A stretch of 64,000 bases of DNA from an uncultured Clostridia bacterium (GTDB lineage: Bacteria > Bacillota > Clostridia > Oscillospirales > Acutalibacteraceae): positions 62,001 through 126,000 of the forward strand of contig CAMEBF010000002.1 of the NCBI GenBank assembly GCA_945912145.1, in the 5' to 3' direction. The notes beneath the pieces are model-generated. The model was not told where the DNA came from, did not search any database, and worked only from the letters and a program-made list of their open reading frames with translations. Position 1 is the first letter of the stretch. Each line of letters opens with the position of its first letter. The position numbers and the translations under genes were made by a program. Below, piece by piece: positions 35,615 to 42,793 of this stretch.

Positions 35615-36340
35615 ATGACAAAAAAGCTGTTTCTTTTTGCGCTCATCGCTTGTATATTGCTGACGCTGTCTGCCTGCTCAAAGGAGCAGCCGGGCGGTGT
35701 TCATTTCGGCGATTATGAGCTTCCTTCGGAGGAATTGACACAGCAGGAAGCCTCCGTCACCTACGATCCCGCCAAGCTCATCGATGCGGATATGTCGTGG
35801 CAGTCCGCTTACGCGCTCTCCTACAGCTATTACGATAACAAGAACGGCGAATCGAAGATTGCAGAGGGCAAATGCGGTCGATATTTCCAGTCGCTTGACT
35901 ACGCGACCGATATCATCACCTACTACACCCAGGAGGAAGGGTATGTGATGGAGTATGTCCTCAACACCAAGCTGAAGACCGGCACCTCGACCGTTGTAAC
36001 GGACTCCACGCTGGACAACGCTTATTCCGGCTTCTGCAAGCTCTCGACCTGCGACCCGTATTTTCCCGTTTACAACAATGTGACCGAGGTCGGCGCGGAT
36101 TTCGTCGCAAACCGTGCTGCCACACGCTATAAACAGGTCGAAACGAAAGACGGCGTGACCACCAGGATCGCCTATGTATGGATCGATGACGCGTACGGCT
36201 TCGCCTCCAAATGCGAGCTCTACGATGCGCAGACGCAGGAGCTGCAAATGCGCTGGGAGCTGCTCGAGTTCACACAGAATGTCACCGAAGACGGCATACG
36301 CGTCAACCTTGACGCCTATTCGCTGACAGACGGCGAATGA
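35615..36340 (+). CDS. Lipoprotein of unknown function
   Basis: 241 residues. Signal peptide with lipobox LSAC at about residue 21, then a beta-rich region with many Tyr and Thr (YALSYSYYDNKNGESK, MEYVLNTKLKTGTST). It is exported and lipid-anchored; the fold resembles LolA/outer-membrane-sorting-like lipoproteins only loosely. No function assigned. GGAGG precedes the ATG. Its 3' end overlaps the end of the convergent DUF6179-like gene by about 25 bases. Confidence 0.75.
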   Translation: MTKKLFLFALIACILLTLSACSKEQPGGVHFGDYELPSEELTQQEASVTYDPAKLIDADMSWQSAYALSYSYYDNKNGESKIAEGKCGRYFQSLDYATDIITYYTQEEGYVMEYVLNTKLKTGTSTVVTDSTLDNAYSGFCKLSTCDPYFPVYNNVTEVGADFVANRAATRYKQVETKDGVTTRIAYVWIDDAYGFASKCELYDAQTQELQMRWELLEFTQNVTEDGIRVNLDAYSLTDGE

Positions 36341-37320
36341 GTTGTCACGAGAAAGGACGTCACCGTTCCCTGCCGAAGATGATCACAAAGCTGATGCGCA
36401 AAAATATCCGTATACGGCCGCAGATATAAGATCACGCTGTGATCCCGGATCACACGATAGAACCGTCCGAACGCATCCCGGACGGCTTTTTTGATGTCAT
36501 CCTCCGTAGAATAGCGGAACCGGGCAATCAAGGCGTCGAAATCTTTTTCACAAAGCCGGACGCCGAGCTGCGTTCTGCCGAGCAGTGCGCGTGTCAAAAA
36601 CTGATTGCAGACAAGCTCACAGAAATTGAAGAGCAGGTCGCCGTAATGCGCATGGCAAAGCTCCCCGTACCGCAGGAACAGCTCATGCAGCTCACGTCCC
36701 GGAAACAGCGAGCAGAAGCGGTTTTCGAGCATCAGCGAACGGTAATAGCGTTTCATAAACAGTACGCCTGTCTCCGGAATCGCATACGCAGCCCCGTACA
36801 GCAGCGGATAGTCAATCTGTGTGACGATGCTTTTCGCAAAAAACCGCGCCGAATAGTGCTGACTAAACTCCCGAAACGCTTCGTTTACGGCGTAGTTGTA
36901 CTCGGGAGACGACACATGAAGCGCGCAGGAAGCCGCCTTCTCATAATAGCCCGCCGTCTGCGAAAGATCCTTGAGCAACAGGCTGCTGCCCTCGGCGAGG
37001 ATTTCCCGAAAATCACCGCCGATCAGCTTCTGCACCGCTTCTTCAAACGATTTGATATGCAAAAAATACACATCCGCCCGATACAGGACGGATTCATAGA
37101 TCGATTCGGCGTATTTCATAGAAACAGAACCACTTGCCCGGGACGTAAATTCTTCGAGCGATTCGAGAAAAAGCTCTGTGATCGCGTTTTTGATGGACGC
37201 TTCCTTTTCCGGTGTCAGCAGCCCGTTCGCCGAACAATGCGCCAACAGCGACGCCGTAAAGTTGCTTTTGTCAATGTCCTCTTCGCAAAACGGCAGTTTG
37301 GTTGTGATTTCATTCATCAT
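36316..37320 (-). CDS. Unknown helical protein, DUF6179-like
   Basis: 334 residues, almost entirely alpha-helical, cytoplasmic. The segment SVSMKYAESIYESVLYRADVYF and its pairing with the gene upstream resemble the DUF6179/DUF6323 pair found in Clostridia; the name is from memory and unverified. Its start overlaps the stop of the upstream gene by 11 bases, indicating coupled translation. Function unknown. Confidence 0.6.
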   Translation of the reverse strand: MMNEITTKLPFCEEDIDKSNFTASLLAHCSANGLLTPEKEASIKNAITELFLESLEEFTSRASGSVSMKYAESIYESVLYRADVYFLHIKSFEEAVQKLIGGDFREILAEGSSLLLKDLSQTAGYYEKAASCALHVSSPEYNYAVNEAFREFSQHYSARFFAKSIVTQIDYPLLYGAAYAIPETGVLFMKRYYRSLMLENRFCSLFPGRELHELFLRYGELCHAHYGDLLFNFCELVCNQFLTRALLGRTQLGVRLCEKDFDALIARFRYSTEDDIKKAVRDAFGRFYRVIRDHSVILYLRPYTDIFAHQLCDHLRQGTVTSFLVTTHSPSVSE

Positions 37321-37762
37321 CTTCCGTCTCCTCTCCGATCGGTTCGTCCGTCACACCACGCAGGATTTGATTCTCCAGTCGGCTCATCGTCAGCTCGACG
37401 CTGCCGCCGCAGCGATGTTCAAACGCATCGAACAGCTCGTCGATCAGCTCGTCATCGCCGATGCTGTCCTGCGTTTCGTTTTTCATTTCATAAAAGAACT
37501 CCGTGAGCTCTGTTACGACATTCAGAAAATCACGTTTTGTGATATAGGCGCTGCGTGAAAATTTCTCCGCGAGCATAACGGCAGCGTTCTTCCCGAACGC
37601 GAGCCGATGACTGCGGTGCAGCAGCACCCGGTTCTCGGCAAGCAGATATTCCGTGTCCTCCTTGGTCAGAATCAGCCCGTGTGAAGCGGCTTTTTCGACC
37701 AATGTCTGTATGTCCTCCCGCTCTTTCTGCGGCGAATATAAGACCATATCCCAATCCGGCAT
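37310..37762 (-). CDS. Unknown protein, DUF6323-like
   Basis: 150 residues, start at the ATG at 37762 with GGAGG upstream. Recognisable pattern: LTKEDTEYLLAENRVLLHRS, FGKNAAVMLAEKF, YITKRDFLNVVTELTEFFYEMKNE and DDELIDELFDAFEHRCGGSVE, close to the DUF6323 family. Helical and soluble. First gene of a two-gene unit with its own strong promoter. Confidence 0.65.
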   Translation of the reverse strand: MPDWDMVLYSPQKEREDIQTLVEKAASHGLILTKEDTEYLLAENRVLLHRSHRLAFGKNAAVMLAEKFSRSAYITKRDFLNVVTELTEFFYEMKNETQDSIGDDELIDELFDAFEHRCGGSVELTMSRLENQILRGVTDEPIGEETEDDE

Positions 37763-37793
37763 AAAAAAACCTCCGAAAATTTCAAAAAAGGTA

Positions 37794-37822
37794 TTGACAA
37801 TTGCCTTGTAATGTGCTATAGT
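37794..37822 (+). promoter_or_regulatory. Plus-strand sigma-A promoter without a coding gene
   Basis: TTGACA (37794-37799), 17-base spacer, TATAGT (37817-37822). No plus-strand gene lies downstream for 700 bases; transcription would run against the promoter of the DUF6323-like unit. Confidence 0.75.
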
Positions 37823-37842
37823 AAAATCGGCGATATTTATGA

Positions 37843-37860
37843 TGTCATTATAAAATGACA
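37843..37860. promoter_or_regulatory. Operator-like palindrome
   Basis: TGTCATT-ATAA-AATGACA, a perfect 7-bp inverted repeat just downstream of the minus-strand promoter of the DUF6323-like unit; it could bind a repressor. No regulator gene is adjacent. Confidence 0.45.
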
Positions 37861-37869
37861 CATATACTA

Positions 37870-37898
37870 TATATACCACAAATCAAATGTTTTGTCAA
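37870..37898 (-). promoter_or_regulatory. Promoter of the DUF6323/DUF6179-like unit
   Basis: TTGACA (37893-37898) and TATATA (37870-37875) on the minus strand, 17-base spacer; it faces the plus-strand promoter 50 bases away. Confidence 0.75.
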
Positions 37899-37938
37899 CA
37901 GCTTTTCCGAATTCCGGTAGGCTGTTTTTTTATTTTGT

Positions 37939-37968
37939 AAAAAAAATCCGCCTGCTCTCCGCAGACGG
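37939..37968 (-). terminator. Terminator of the ybaK-like gene
   Basis: CCGCCTGC (37948-37955) pairs with GCAGACGG (37961-37968), with a T-run of eight on the minus strand. Confidence 0.85.
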
Positions 37969-37984
37969 TCATAAGTTTATCATT

Positions 37985-38461
37985 CTACTTGATAATATCC
38001 GCAAATTCCAACCGGACTACCTTTCCGAGCGCGTCGGGTGACAGCTCAATCTGCAAGCCGATGCGTCCGCCGCTGCAAAAGATCGCGTCAAAATTCTTTG
38101 CCGTTTCATGGACGACCGTGCGGAACTGCTTCTTCATCCCGATGGGCGAACAGCCGCCGTGGATATACCCCGTGAGCGGCAGCAGGTCTTTCGATTTGAG
38201 CATTTCGATGGATTTTTCCGAGACGGCTTTCGCCGCTTTTTTCAGGTCAAGCTCTTCGGCGACCGGCACCATGAACACATAATGATTCCCGGTCTTACCC
38301 GTTGTGACAAGCGTTTTGAACACTCTCGCCGGATCTTCTCCCAATTCCGCAGCCACATCCACGCCGCTGACGGCGCCGCTGTCCGTATAATCATGCTCGC
38401 GATATGCGATTTTCTTGCTGTCAAGCTGCCGCATCGCGTTGGTTTTTGCTTTCTCTGCCAT
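37985..38461 (-). CDS. ybaK: YbaK-type Cys-tRNA(Pro)/Cys-tRNA(Cys) deacylase
   Basis: 158 residues. AMRQLDSKKIAYREHDY, GEDPARVFKTLVTTG, VPVAEELDLKKAAKAV and GYIHGGCSPIGMKKQF are the YbaK/EbsC motifs, including the catalytic Lys in VFKTLV. It hydrolyses cysteine misloaded on tRNA-Pro. Start at 38461 behind GGTGGG; the open frame extends 20 codons upstream without support. Confidence 0.93.
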   Translation of the reverse strand: MAEKAKTNAMRQLDSKKIAYREHDYTDSGAVSGVDVAAELGEDPARVFKTLVTTGKTGNHYVFMVPVAEELDLKKAAKAVSEKSIEMLKSKDLLPLTGYIHGGCSPIGMKKQFRTVVHETAKNFDAIFCSGGRIGLQIELSPDALGKVVRLEFADIIK

Positions 38462-38566
38462 AAAAATTCCCACCTTTATTTTTTCTTTCCCTATCGTACC
38501 ACATTTCTTTGCATTTTTCAACTTGCAGTACGATTCTTTTTATGATACCATAAGATCGGTGATTGT

Positions 38567-39241
38567 ATGTATAAAATTCTGATCGCAGAGGATGACGATG
38601 TGATCGCAAAAGCCGTCGAAGACAGTCTCAAAGCTTGGGGCTACGAGCCGAAAACGGTGACGGATTTCCGGAATGTCCTTTCCGAGTTCACATCATTCGC
38701 GCCGCAGCTCGTTCTGCTCGATATTGCGCTTCCCTTTTTCAACGGCTACCATTGGTGCCGCGAGATACGCCGCATCTCCAGCGTGCCCGTCATCTTCATT
38801 TCCTCAACGGCCGACAATATGAACATCGTGATGGCGATGAATATGGGCGGCGACGATTTTATCGCGAAGCCCTTTGACCTGAATGTTCTGTTGGCGAAAA
38901 TCCAGGCGATGCTGCGGCGCACCTATGATTTTGCAAAATCTGTCAACATACTCGAAGCCGGCGGCGCGCTGCTGAACACCGACGACGCCACGCTGACGAT
39001 CGGCTCGAACAAGCTCTCGTTGACAAAGAATGAATTTCGCATTTTGCAAGTGCTGATGGAGAATAAAGGAAAAGTCATTTCCCGCGACACGCTGATGACG
39101 CGACTGTGGGAAACGGACAGTTTCATCGACGACAACACGCTGACCGTCAACATCACGCGACTGCGCAAAAAATTGGAAGAACACGGGCTGCCTGATTTCA
39201 TTCAGACGAAAAAGGGGCTCGGTTATCAGGTGAATGCATGA
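38567..39241 (+). CDS. OmpR-family response regulator, BceR-like
   Basis: 224 residues. Receiver domain with acidic pocket (IAEDDD), phosphoacceptor Asp in LVLLDIALPFFNGY, Thr/Ser position SSTADNMN and Lys in AKPFDLNVLLAKI, then a winged helix (LSLTKNEFRILQVLMENKGKVISRD). The motif set is that of regulators paired with intramembrane-sensing kinases for cell-wall antibiotics. The stop overlaps the kinase start by four bases. No BceAB-type transporter is adjacent. Confidence 0.92.
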   Translation: MYKILIAEDDDVIAKAVEDSLKAWGYEPKTVTDFRNVLSEFTSFAPQLVLLDIALPFFNGYHWCREIRRISSVPVIFISSTADNMNIVMAMNMGGDDFIAKPFDLNVLLAKIQAMLRRTYDFAKSVNILEAGGALLNTDDATLTIGSNKLSLTKNEFRILQVLMENKGKVISRDTLMTRLWETDSFIDDNTLTVNITRLRKKLEEHGLPDFIQTKKGLGYQVNA

Positions 39242-40218
39242 AATTCTTTATATCTTACATAAAAATACGGAGCAAAATCCTTTTGTTGTTTCTGCTGTTC
39301 GCGACCATCACCGGTGTCGTCAATTATCTGTACGATGCGCCCTCGGAAGCATCGCTCTACGCCTTTCTGCTGTGCTCCGCTCTCGGCCTAATCGCGCTGA
39401 CGGTCGATTGTATTCGTTTTCATCAAAAGTACACGACGCTATGTCTGTTGAGGGACAACATTTCAGCAGGTCTGGAACAGCTCCCCGAACCCGAAAACAT
39501 TGGCGACGAAGCCTATACGGAGCTCATCCGCACGCTCGAAACAGAAAACCGCCGTCTGTTCTCCGACGCAAAACTGCGCGAACAGGACAGCGCCGACTAT
39601 TACACCATGTGGGTGCATCAAATCAAAACGCCGATTGCGGCGATGAATCTGCTTTTGCAGCAGAATCCCGACGACGAGCTCTCCGAACAGCTTTTCCGCA
39701 TCGAACAGTATGTGGAAATGGCGCTGACGTATATCCGCTGCGGCAATGACGCGACGGACTATGTGCTGCGATCCGCAAATCTCGACGATATCATCAAGAC
39801 CTCGGTCAAGAAATATTCCCGGTCGTTTATCCGCAAAAAGCTGACGCTGCGGTATACCGAAACGGGACTTCGCGTGGTGACGGACGAAAAATGGCTCAGC
39901 TTCGCGCTCGAACAGATCATCTCGAACGCGCTCAAATACACGAGAAGCGGCTCAATTACAATTGCTGCCGAAAACGGAAACACCCTGATCGTCGAGGACA
40001 CGGGCATCGGCATCGCCGCCGAGGATTTGCCGCGCATCTGCGAAAAGGGCTACACGGGCTATAACGGCAGGCAGGAAAAGAAATCAACCGGCATCGGGCT
40101 GTTTCTGACGAAAAAGATTCTCGATTCCTTAGGGCACGCCCTGACGATCACTTCGGAACTCGGCAAGGGCACACGAGTCGCAATCCGATTCTCAAACCCG
40201 AATATCCGTTTTGAATAA
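39238..40218 (+). CDS. Intramembrane-sensing histidine kinase, BceS-like
   Basis: 326 residues. Two membrane helices near the N-terminus (about 13-30 and 36-54) with almost no extracellular loop, no HAMP, the dimerisation box YYTMWVHQIKTPIAAMNLLLQ with the phosphoacceptor His, and a HATPase end (QIISNALKYT, VEDTGIGI, STGIGLFLTKKI). Such kinases sense the flux of a partner ABC transporter rather than the drug itself. The natural partner is missing here; the MacB-type ABC protein at 55.2-57.6 kb is too far away to claim. Confidence 0.9.
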   Translation: MKFFISYIKIRSKILLLFLLFATITGVVNYLYDAPSEASLYAFLLCSALGLIALTVDCIRFHQKYTTLCLLRDNISAGLEQLPEPENIGDEAYTELIRTLETENRRLFSDAKLREQDSADYYTMWVHQIKTPIAAMNLLLQQNPDDELSEQLFRIEQYVEMALTYIRCGNDATDYVLRSANLDDIIKTSVKKYSRSFIRKKLTLRYTETGLRVVTDEKWLSFALEQIISNALKYTRSGSITIAAENGNTLIVEDTGIGIAAEDLPRICEKGYTGYNGRQEKKSTGIGLFLTKKILDSLGHALTITSELGKGTRVAIRFSNPNIRFE

Positions 40219-40256
40219 ATGCAGAAGCGGCTTTCAGTCGCTTCCGCATTTATTCA
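40213..40256 (+). terminator. Terminator containing the stop codon of the BceS-like gene
   Basis: AATAAATGCAGAAGCG pairs with CGCTTCCGCATTTATT (one mismatch) around GCTTTCAGT; the TAA stop is within the left arm. The right arm ends in ATTTATT rather than a long T-run. Confidence 0.65.
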
Positions 40257-40257
40257 A

Positions 40258-40594
40258 TGTGCAAAGTTCAAAGTGCAATGTGCAATGTCGGAAAAGGCTT
40301 CGCCTTTTGATTCCAAAATTCAAGCCCGCAGGGCTTCCGAATCTTTTGCCGACAGGCAAAAACATCATTTCGGCGCAGCCGAAACTTCACAGACCGCAGG
40401 GCTGCTTCACTTGTCCCGCAGGGACAAACTTCACTGCGAAGCCATGCGCCGCAGGCGTAAAATCCAAGCGCGAAGCGCTTCCGACACATTTGCCGACAGG
40501 CAAATATATCATATCGGCAAAGCCGATATATCATATGCGAAGCATATATCACCCGATACGAAGTATCGGATATCATTGCGGCGCCTCACGCCGC
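40258..40594. repeat. Hairpin array B (about twelve triloop hairpins)
   Basis: This gene-free stretch between two convergent genes begins with TGCAAAG/TTCAAAG heptamers (40258-40285), then TGTCGG and a series of near-adjacent perfect stems: AAAAGGC-TTC (40292), AAGCCC-GCA (40322), TTTTGCC-GACA (40344), TTTCGGC-GCA (40368), TTGTCCC-GCA (40411), GCGCC-GCA (40446), AAGCGC-GAA (40466), TTTGCC-GACA (40489), ATATCGGC-AAA (40511), ATATGC-GAA (40533), CCGATAC-GAA (40553) and GCGGCG-CCTCA (40578), each followed by its complement. The last one contains the stop of the DMT transporter gene. No conserved protein frame. Confidence 0.9.
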
Positions 40595-41509
40595 TTTCGT
40601 CTTTCTTTCCCACGCGGCTGTCAATGATCCTACGATGATGAACAGCGCACAGATAACGCTCTTGATGTCGGGAATTTCCCTGAGGAAAATCAGCGAAAAC
40701 ACGATTGACCACGCCGAATAGGTGATATTGAGTGCCATCGCCTTCGACGCGCCGGTTTTGGCGATTGTCCGATAATAGCAAAGGTATGACGCCGTGCCGC
40801 AGAATGCGGAAATCAGAATGATCAGAAATGCTTTTGTGGGAATAGCCTCAAGCGTAAAATGCCAGCCTTTCAGAATCGGCAGCAGGACAATCCCGTAAAA
40901 CAGCGCGGACGTCACCTGACGGATCTGCAAAGCGTGCTGATTGCTCACGGACGGGTCTTTCATCCCGTAGGCGCAGACGACGGCTTCGGACGCCCACCCG
41001 ACGCAGCATAAAAGCGCACAGAAAAATCCCAACGCAAAATGCTGCGTTTCCGAGCCGCCGGGCGTATACCCCATCGCAATAACCCCAAGAATACTGACCG
41101 CGAGACCGATGAGCTGAATCGGTCTCATTTTTTCTTTCAGAAACAGAAAAGAGAGCAATGCGCCGAGCGCGGGATAGAGAGACGAAATTACCGCCGTATA
41201 AGCCGGTCCGATGTATTTGATGGCGTTCACATAGCCCGTCATGCCAACAGGTCCGCCGAGCAGTGCGCCCAGAATGATGAATTTTCCGCTCTTTGTTTTC
41301 AGCGCTTTCCGCACATTGCCGAACTGCTTTGTCACGCCGGTATACAGCAGCATCCAGACGGACGAACTCAAATCGTGCAGAAATGTGGAGACAAACGGCG
41401 CGAGCATGACCGCCTCCTGCGCCTTGACAAACGGCGACATCGTCAGCGCGATCCCGATAATAACCGTATCAAGCGCCCACAATATGCCTGCCGCCAAGCC
41501 GGTTCCCAT
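40586..41509 (-). CDS. EamA-family (DMT) transporter
   Basis: 307 residues with ten hydrophobic helices in two EamA halves (PVGMTGYVNAIKYIGPAYTAVISSLYPALGALLSFLFLKE in the first, YLCYYRTIAKTGASKAMALN and YSAWSIVFSLIFLREIP in the second). Probably exports metabolites or amino acids. The stop codon lies in the loop of the last hairpin of array B. GGGGGA precedes the ATG. Confidence 0.85.
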   Translation of the reverse strand: MGTGLAAGILWALDTVIIGIALTMSPFVKAQEAVMLAPFVSTFLHDLSSSVWMLLYTGVTKQFGNVRKALKTKSGKFIILGALLGGPVGMTGYVNAIKYIGPAYTAVISSLYPALGALLSFLFLKEKMRPIQLIGLAVSILGVIAMGYTPGGSETQHFALGFFCALLCCVGWASEAVVCAYGMKDPSVSNQHALQIRQVTSALFYGIVLLPILKGWHFTLEAIPTKAFLIILISAFCGTASYLCYYRTIAKTGASKAMALNITYSAWSIVFSLIFLREIPDIKSVICALFIIVGSLTAAWERKTKAA

Positions 41510-41541
41510 AACGCTCCCCCTTTTTTTCTGTCTTGTTTATT

Positions 41542-41569
41542 ATTATACTAAATTCGGAAAAGAATGCAA
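41542..41569 (-). promoter_or_regulatory. Promoter of the EamA transporter gene
   Basis: TTGCAT (41564-41569) and TATAAT (41542-41547) on the minus strand with a 16-base spacer. The remaining gap to the lipid kinase (41570-41694) shows nothing else. Confidence 0.7.
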
Positions 41570-41694
41570 GTATTTTTCTCACGCCGTTCAAAACACCCGA
41601 TTTATTCGCCTTTTCGTTTTTTAGGCTAATTTCTGATTTTTTTTATGAAAAAGTACGCATAATGAAAACTAATTGTAAACTCGTCAAAAAGTGT

Positions 41695-41723
41695 TTGCAA
41701 TGCCCGGAAAGAAATGGTATGAT
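41695..41723 (+). promoter_or_regulatory. Promoter of the lipid kinase gene
   Basis: TTGCAA (41695-41700), 17-base spacer, TATGAT (41718-41723). Confidence 0.7.
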
Positions 41724-41830
41724 ATGGAAGTCATCGGAATTTTCCGTATCGGAATTTATATCGACTTGATACTTCTACGCTATAATCAGGCTAAACTGCC
41801 AATTTGCTTTCCGGAAAGGATAGTGTGCCC

Positions 41831-42745
41831 ATGAAAAACGTACTGATGATCATCAACCCCTGTGCGGGCAAAAACAGCAAACGTGTGAACACCGGAGACA
41901 TCGTCAAAGCGTTCCGTCGTCACGACATCGAATGCTTTGAAAAAACGACAACCTGCCGCGGCGACGCGACTGAAATTGCGAAGAAATACGCCTCATCCTA
42001 CGACGTGATCGCCTGCTGTGGCGGCGACGGCACGTATAACGAAGTCATCAACGGCGTCATGCAGTCCGGCGCAGATGTGCCGATTCTCTATCTGCCGTAC
42101 GGCTCCACCAACGACTTTGCCAACACGCTCGGCATCACGAAAGATCCCGAAACCGCAGTGCAGATGTATGTGGACAATATGATCAATCAGTTTGATGTCG
42201 GCCAGTTTAACGACCGCTATTTCAGCTACATCGCCTCATTCGGCGTCGGCACCGCCATTTCCTACAATACGCCGCAGAGCTTCAAGAATCATCTCGGTCA
42301 CGCCGCTTACCTGATCAACGGCTTTGTGCTGAACCTGATCCCAATTCTGAAGAATCTCAAGCCCGTCCATATGAAAATCGAATACGACGACGGCGTGCTT
42401 GAAGACGATTTCTACTTCGGCGCGATCTCCAACACCAACGAGGTTTCGGGCATTTTCAAATTTGACAAATGCGATATCAAAATGAACGACGGTCTGCTCG
42501 AGGTTTTGCTGGTGCGCGGCGTCAATGTTGTTTCGGCGTTCGGCATGCTCGGCAAGCTCTTAAAACAGGATTATACCGGCGACAAGCTGATTATGTTCAA
42601 GACGAAAAACATCAGAATCACCACCGAGCAGGAGGTTCCCTGGACGCTTGACGGCGAATACGGCGGTGCCTATACCGATATGGACATCAAGGTTCGTCAC
42701 AAAGCTATTTCCGTGGTCTCGCCCAAGAACAAATTCATTGATTAA
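41831..42745 (+). CDS. Diacylglycerol/lipid kinase (YegS/DgkB-like)
   Basis: About 304 residues. INPCAGKNSKR is the Gly-rich start of the DAGK catalytic domain, with CCGGDGTYNEVING as the nucleotide-binding GGDGT motif and PILYLPYGSTNDFANTLGI following; DGE in LDGEYGG near the end. It phosphorylates diacylglycerol or related lipids at the membrane. Start at 41831 with GGAAAGGA upstream. Confidence 0.92.
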   Translation: MKNVLMIINPCAGKNSKRVNTGDIVKAFRRHDIECFEKTTTCRGDATEIAKKYASSYDVIACCGGDGTYNEVINGVMQSGADVPILYLPYGSTNDFANTLGITKDPETAVQMYVDNMINQFDVGQFNDRYFSYIASFGVGTAISYNTPQSFKNHLGHAAYLINGFVLNLIPILKNLKPVHMKIEYDDGVLEDDFYFGAISNTNEVSGIFKFDKCDIKMNDGLLEVLLVRGVNVVSAFGMLGKLLKQDYTGDKLIMFKTKNIRITTEQEVPWTLDGEYGGAYTDMDIKVRHKAISVVSPKNKFID

Positions 42746-42793
42746 CATCGGGACAGCGTTCGCGCTGTCTCTTTTTTCGGAGGAATTTCCGCT

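Larger units (their letters stand above)
37829..37936 (+). ncRNA. Candidate small RNA
   Basis: Inferred transcript of about 105 bases from the plus-strand promoter at 37794-37822 to a hairpin AACAGC/GCTGTT (37897-37902 with 37921-37926, inner CCG/CGG) followed by TTTTTTATTTT. It contains the palindrome at 37843-37860. The stem is short, so the terminator is only moderate. Confidence 0.4.

Noticed and set aside
40258-40594. CRISPR array
   Set aside because: Repeats are short palindromes of differing sequence with no constant repeat-spacer spacing and no cas genes nearby.
40258-40594. Integron attC sites
   Set aside because: Stems are 5-8 bp with 3-base loops, no cassettes between them and no integrase in the window.
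40219-40638. Overlapping plus-strand frames inside hairpin array B
   Set aside because: Their codons are just the hairpin sequence; no RBS, and stems rather than codons are conserved between arrays.
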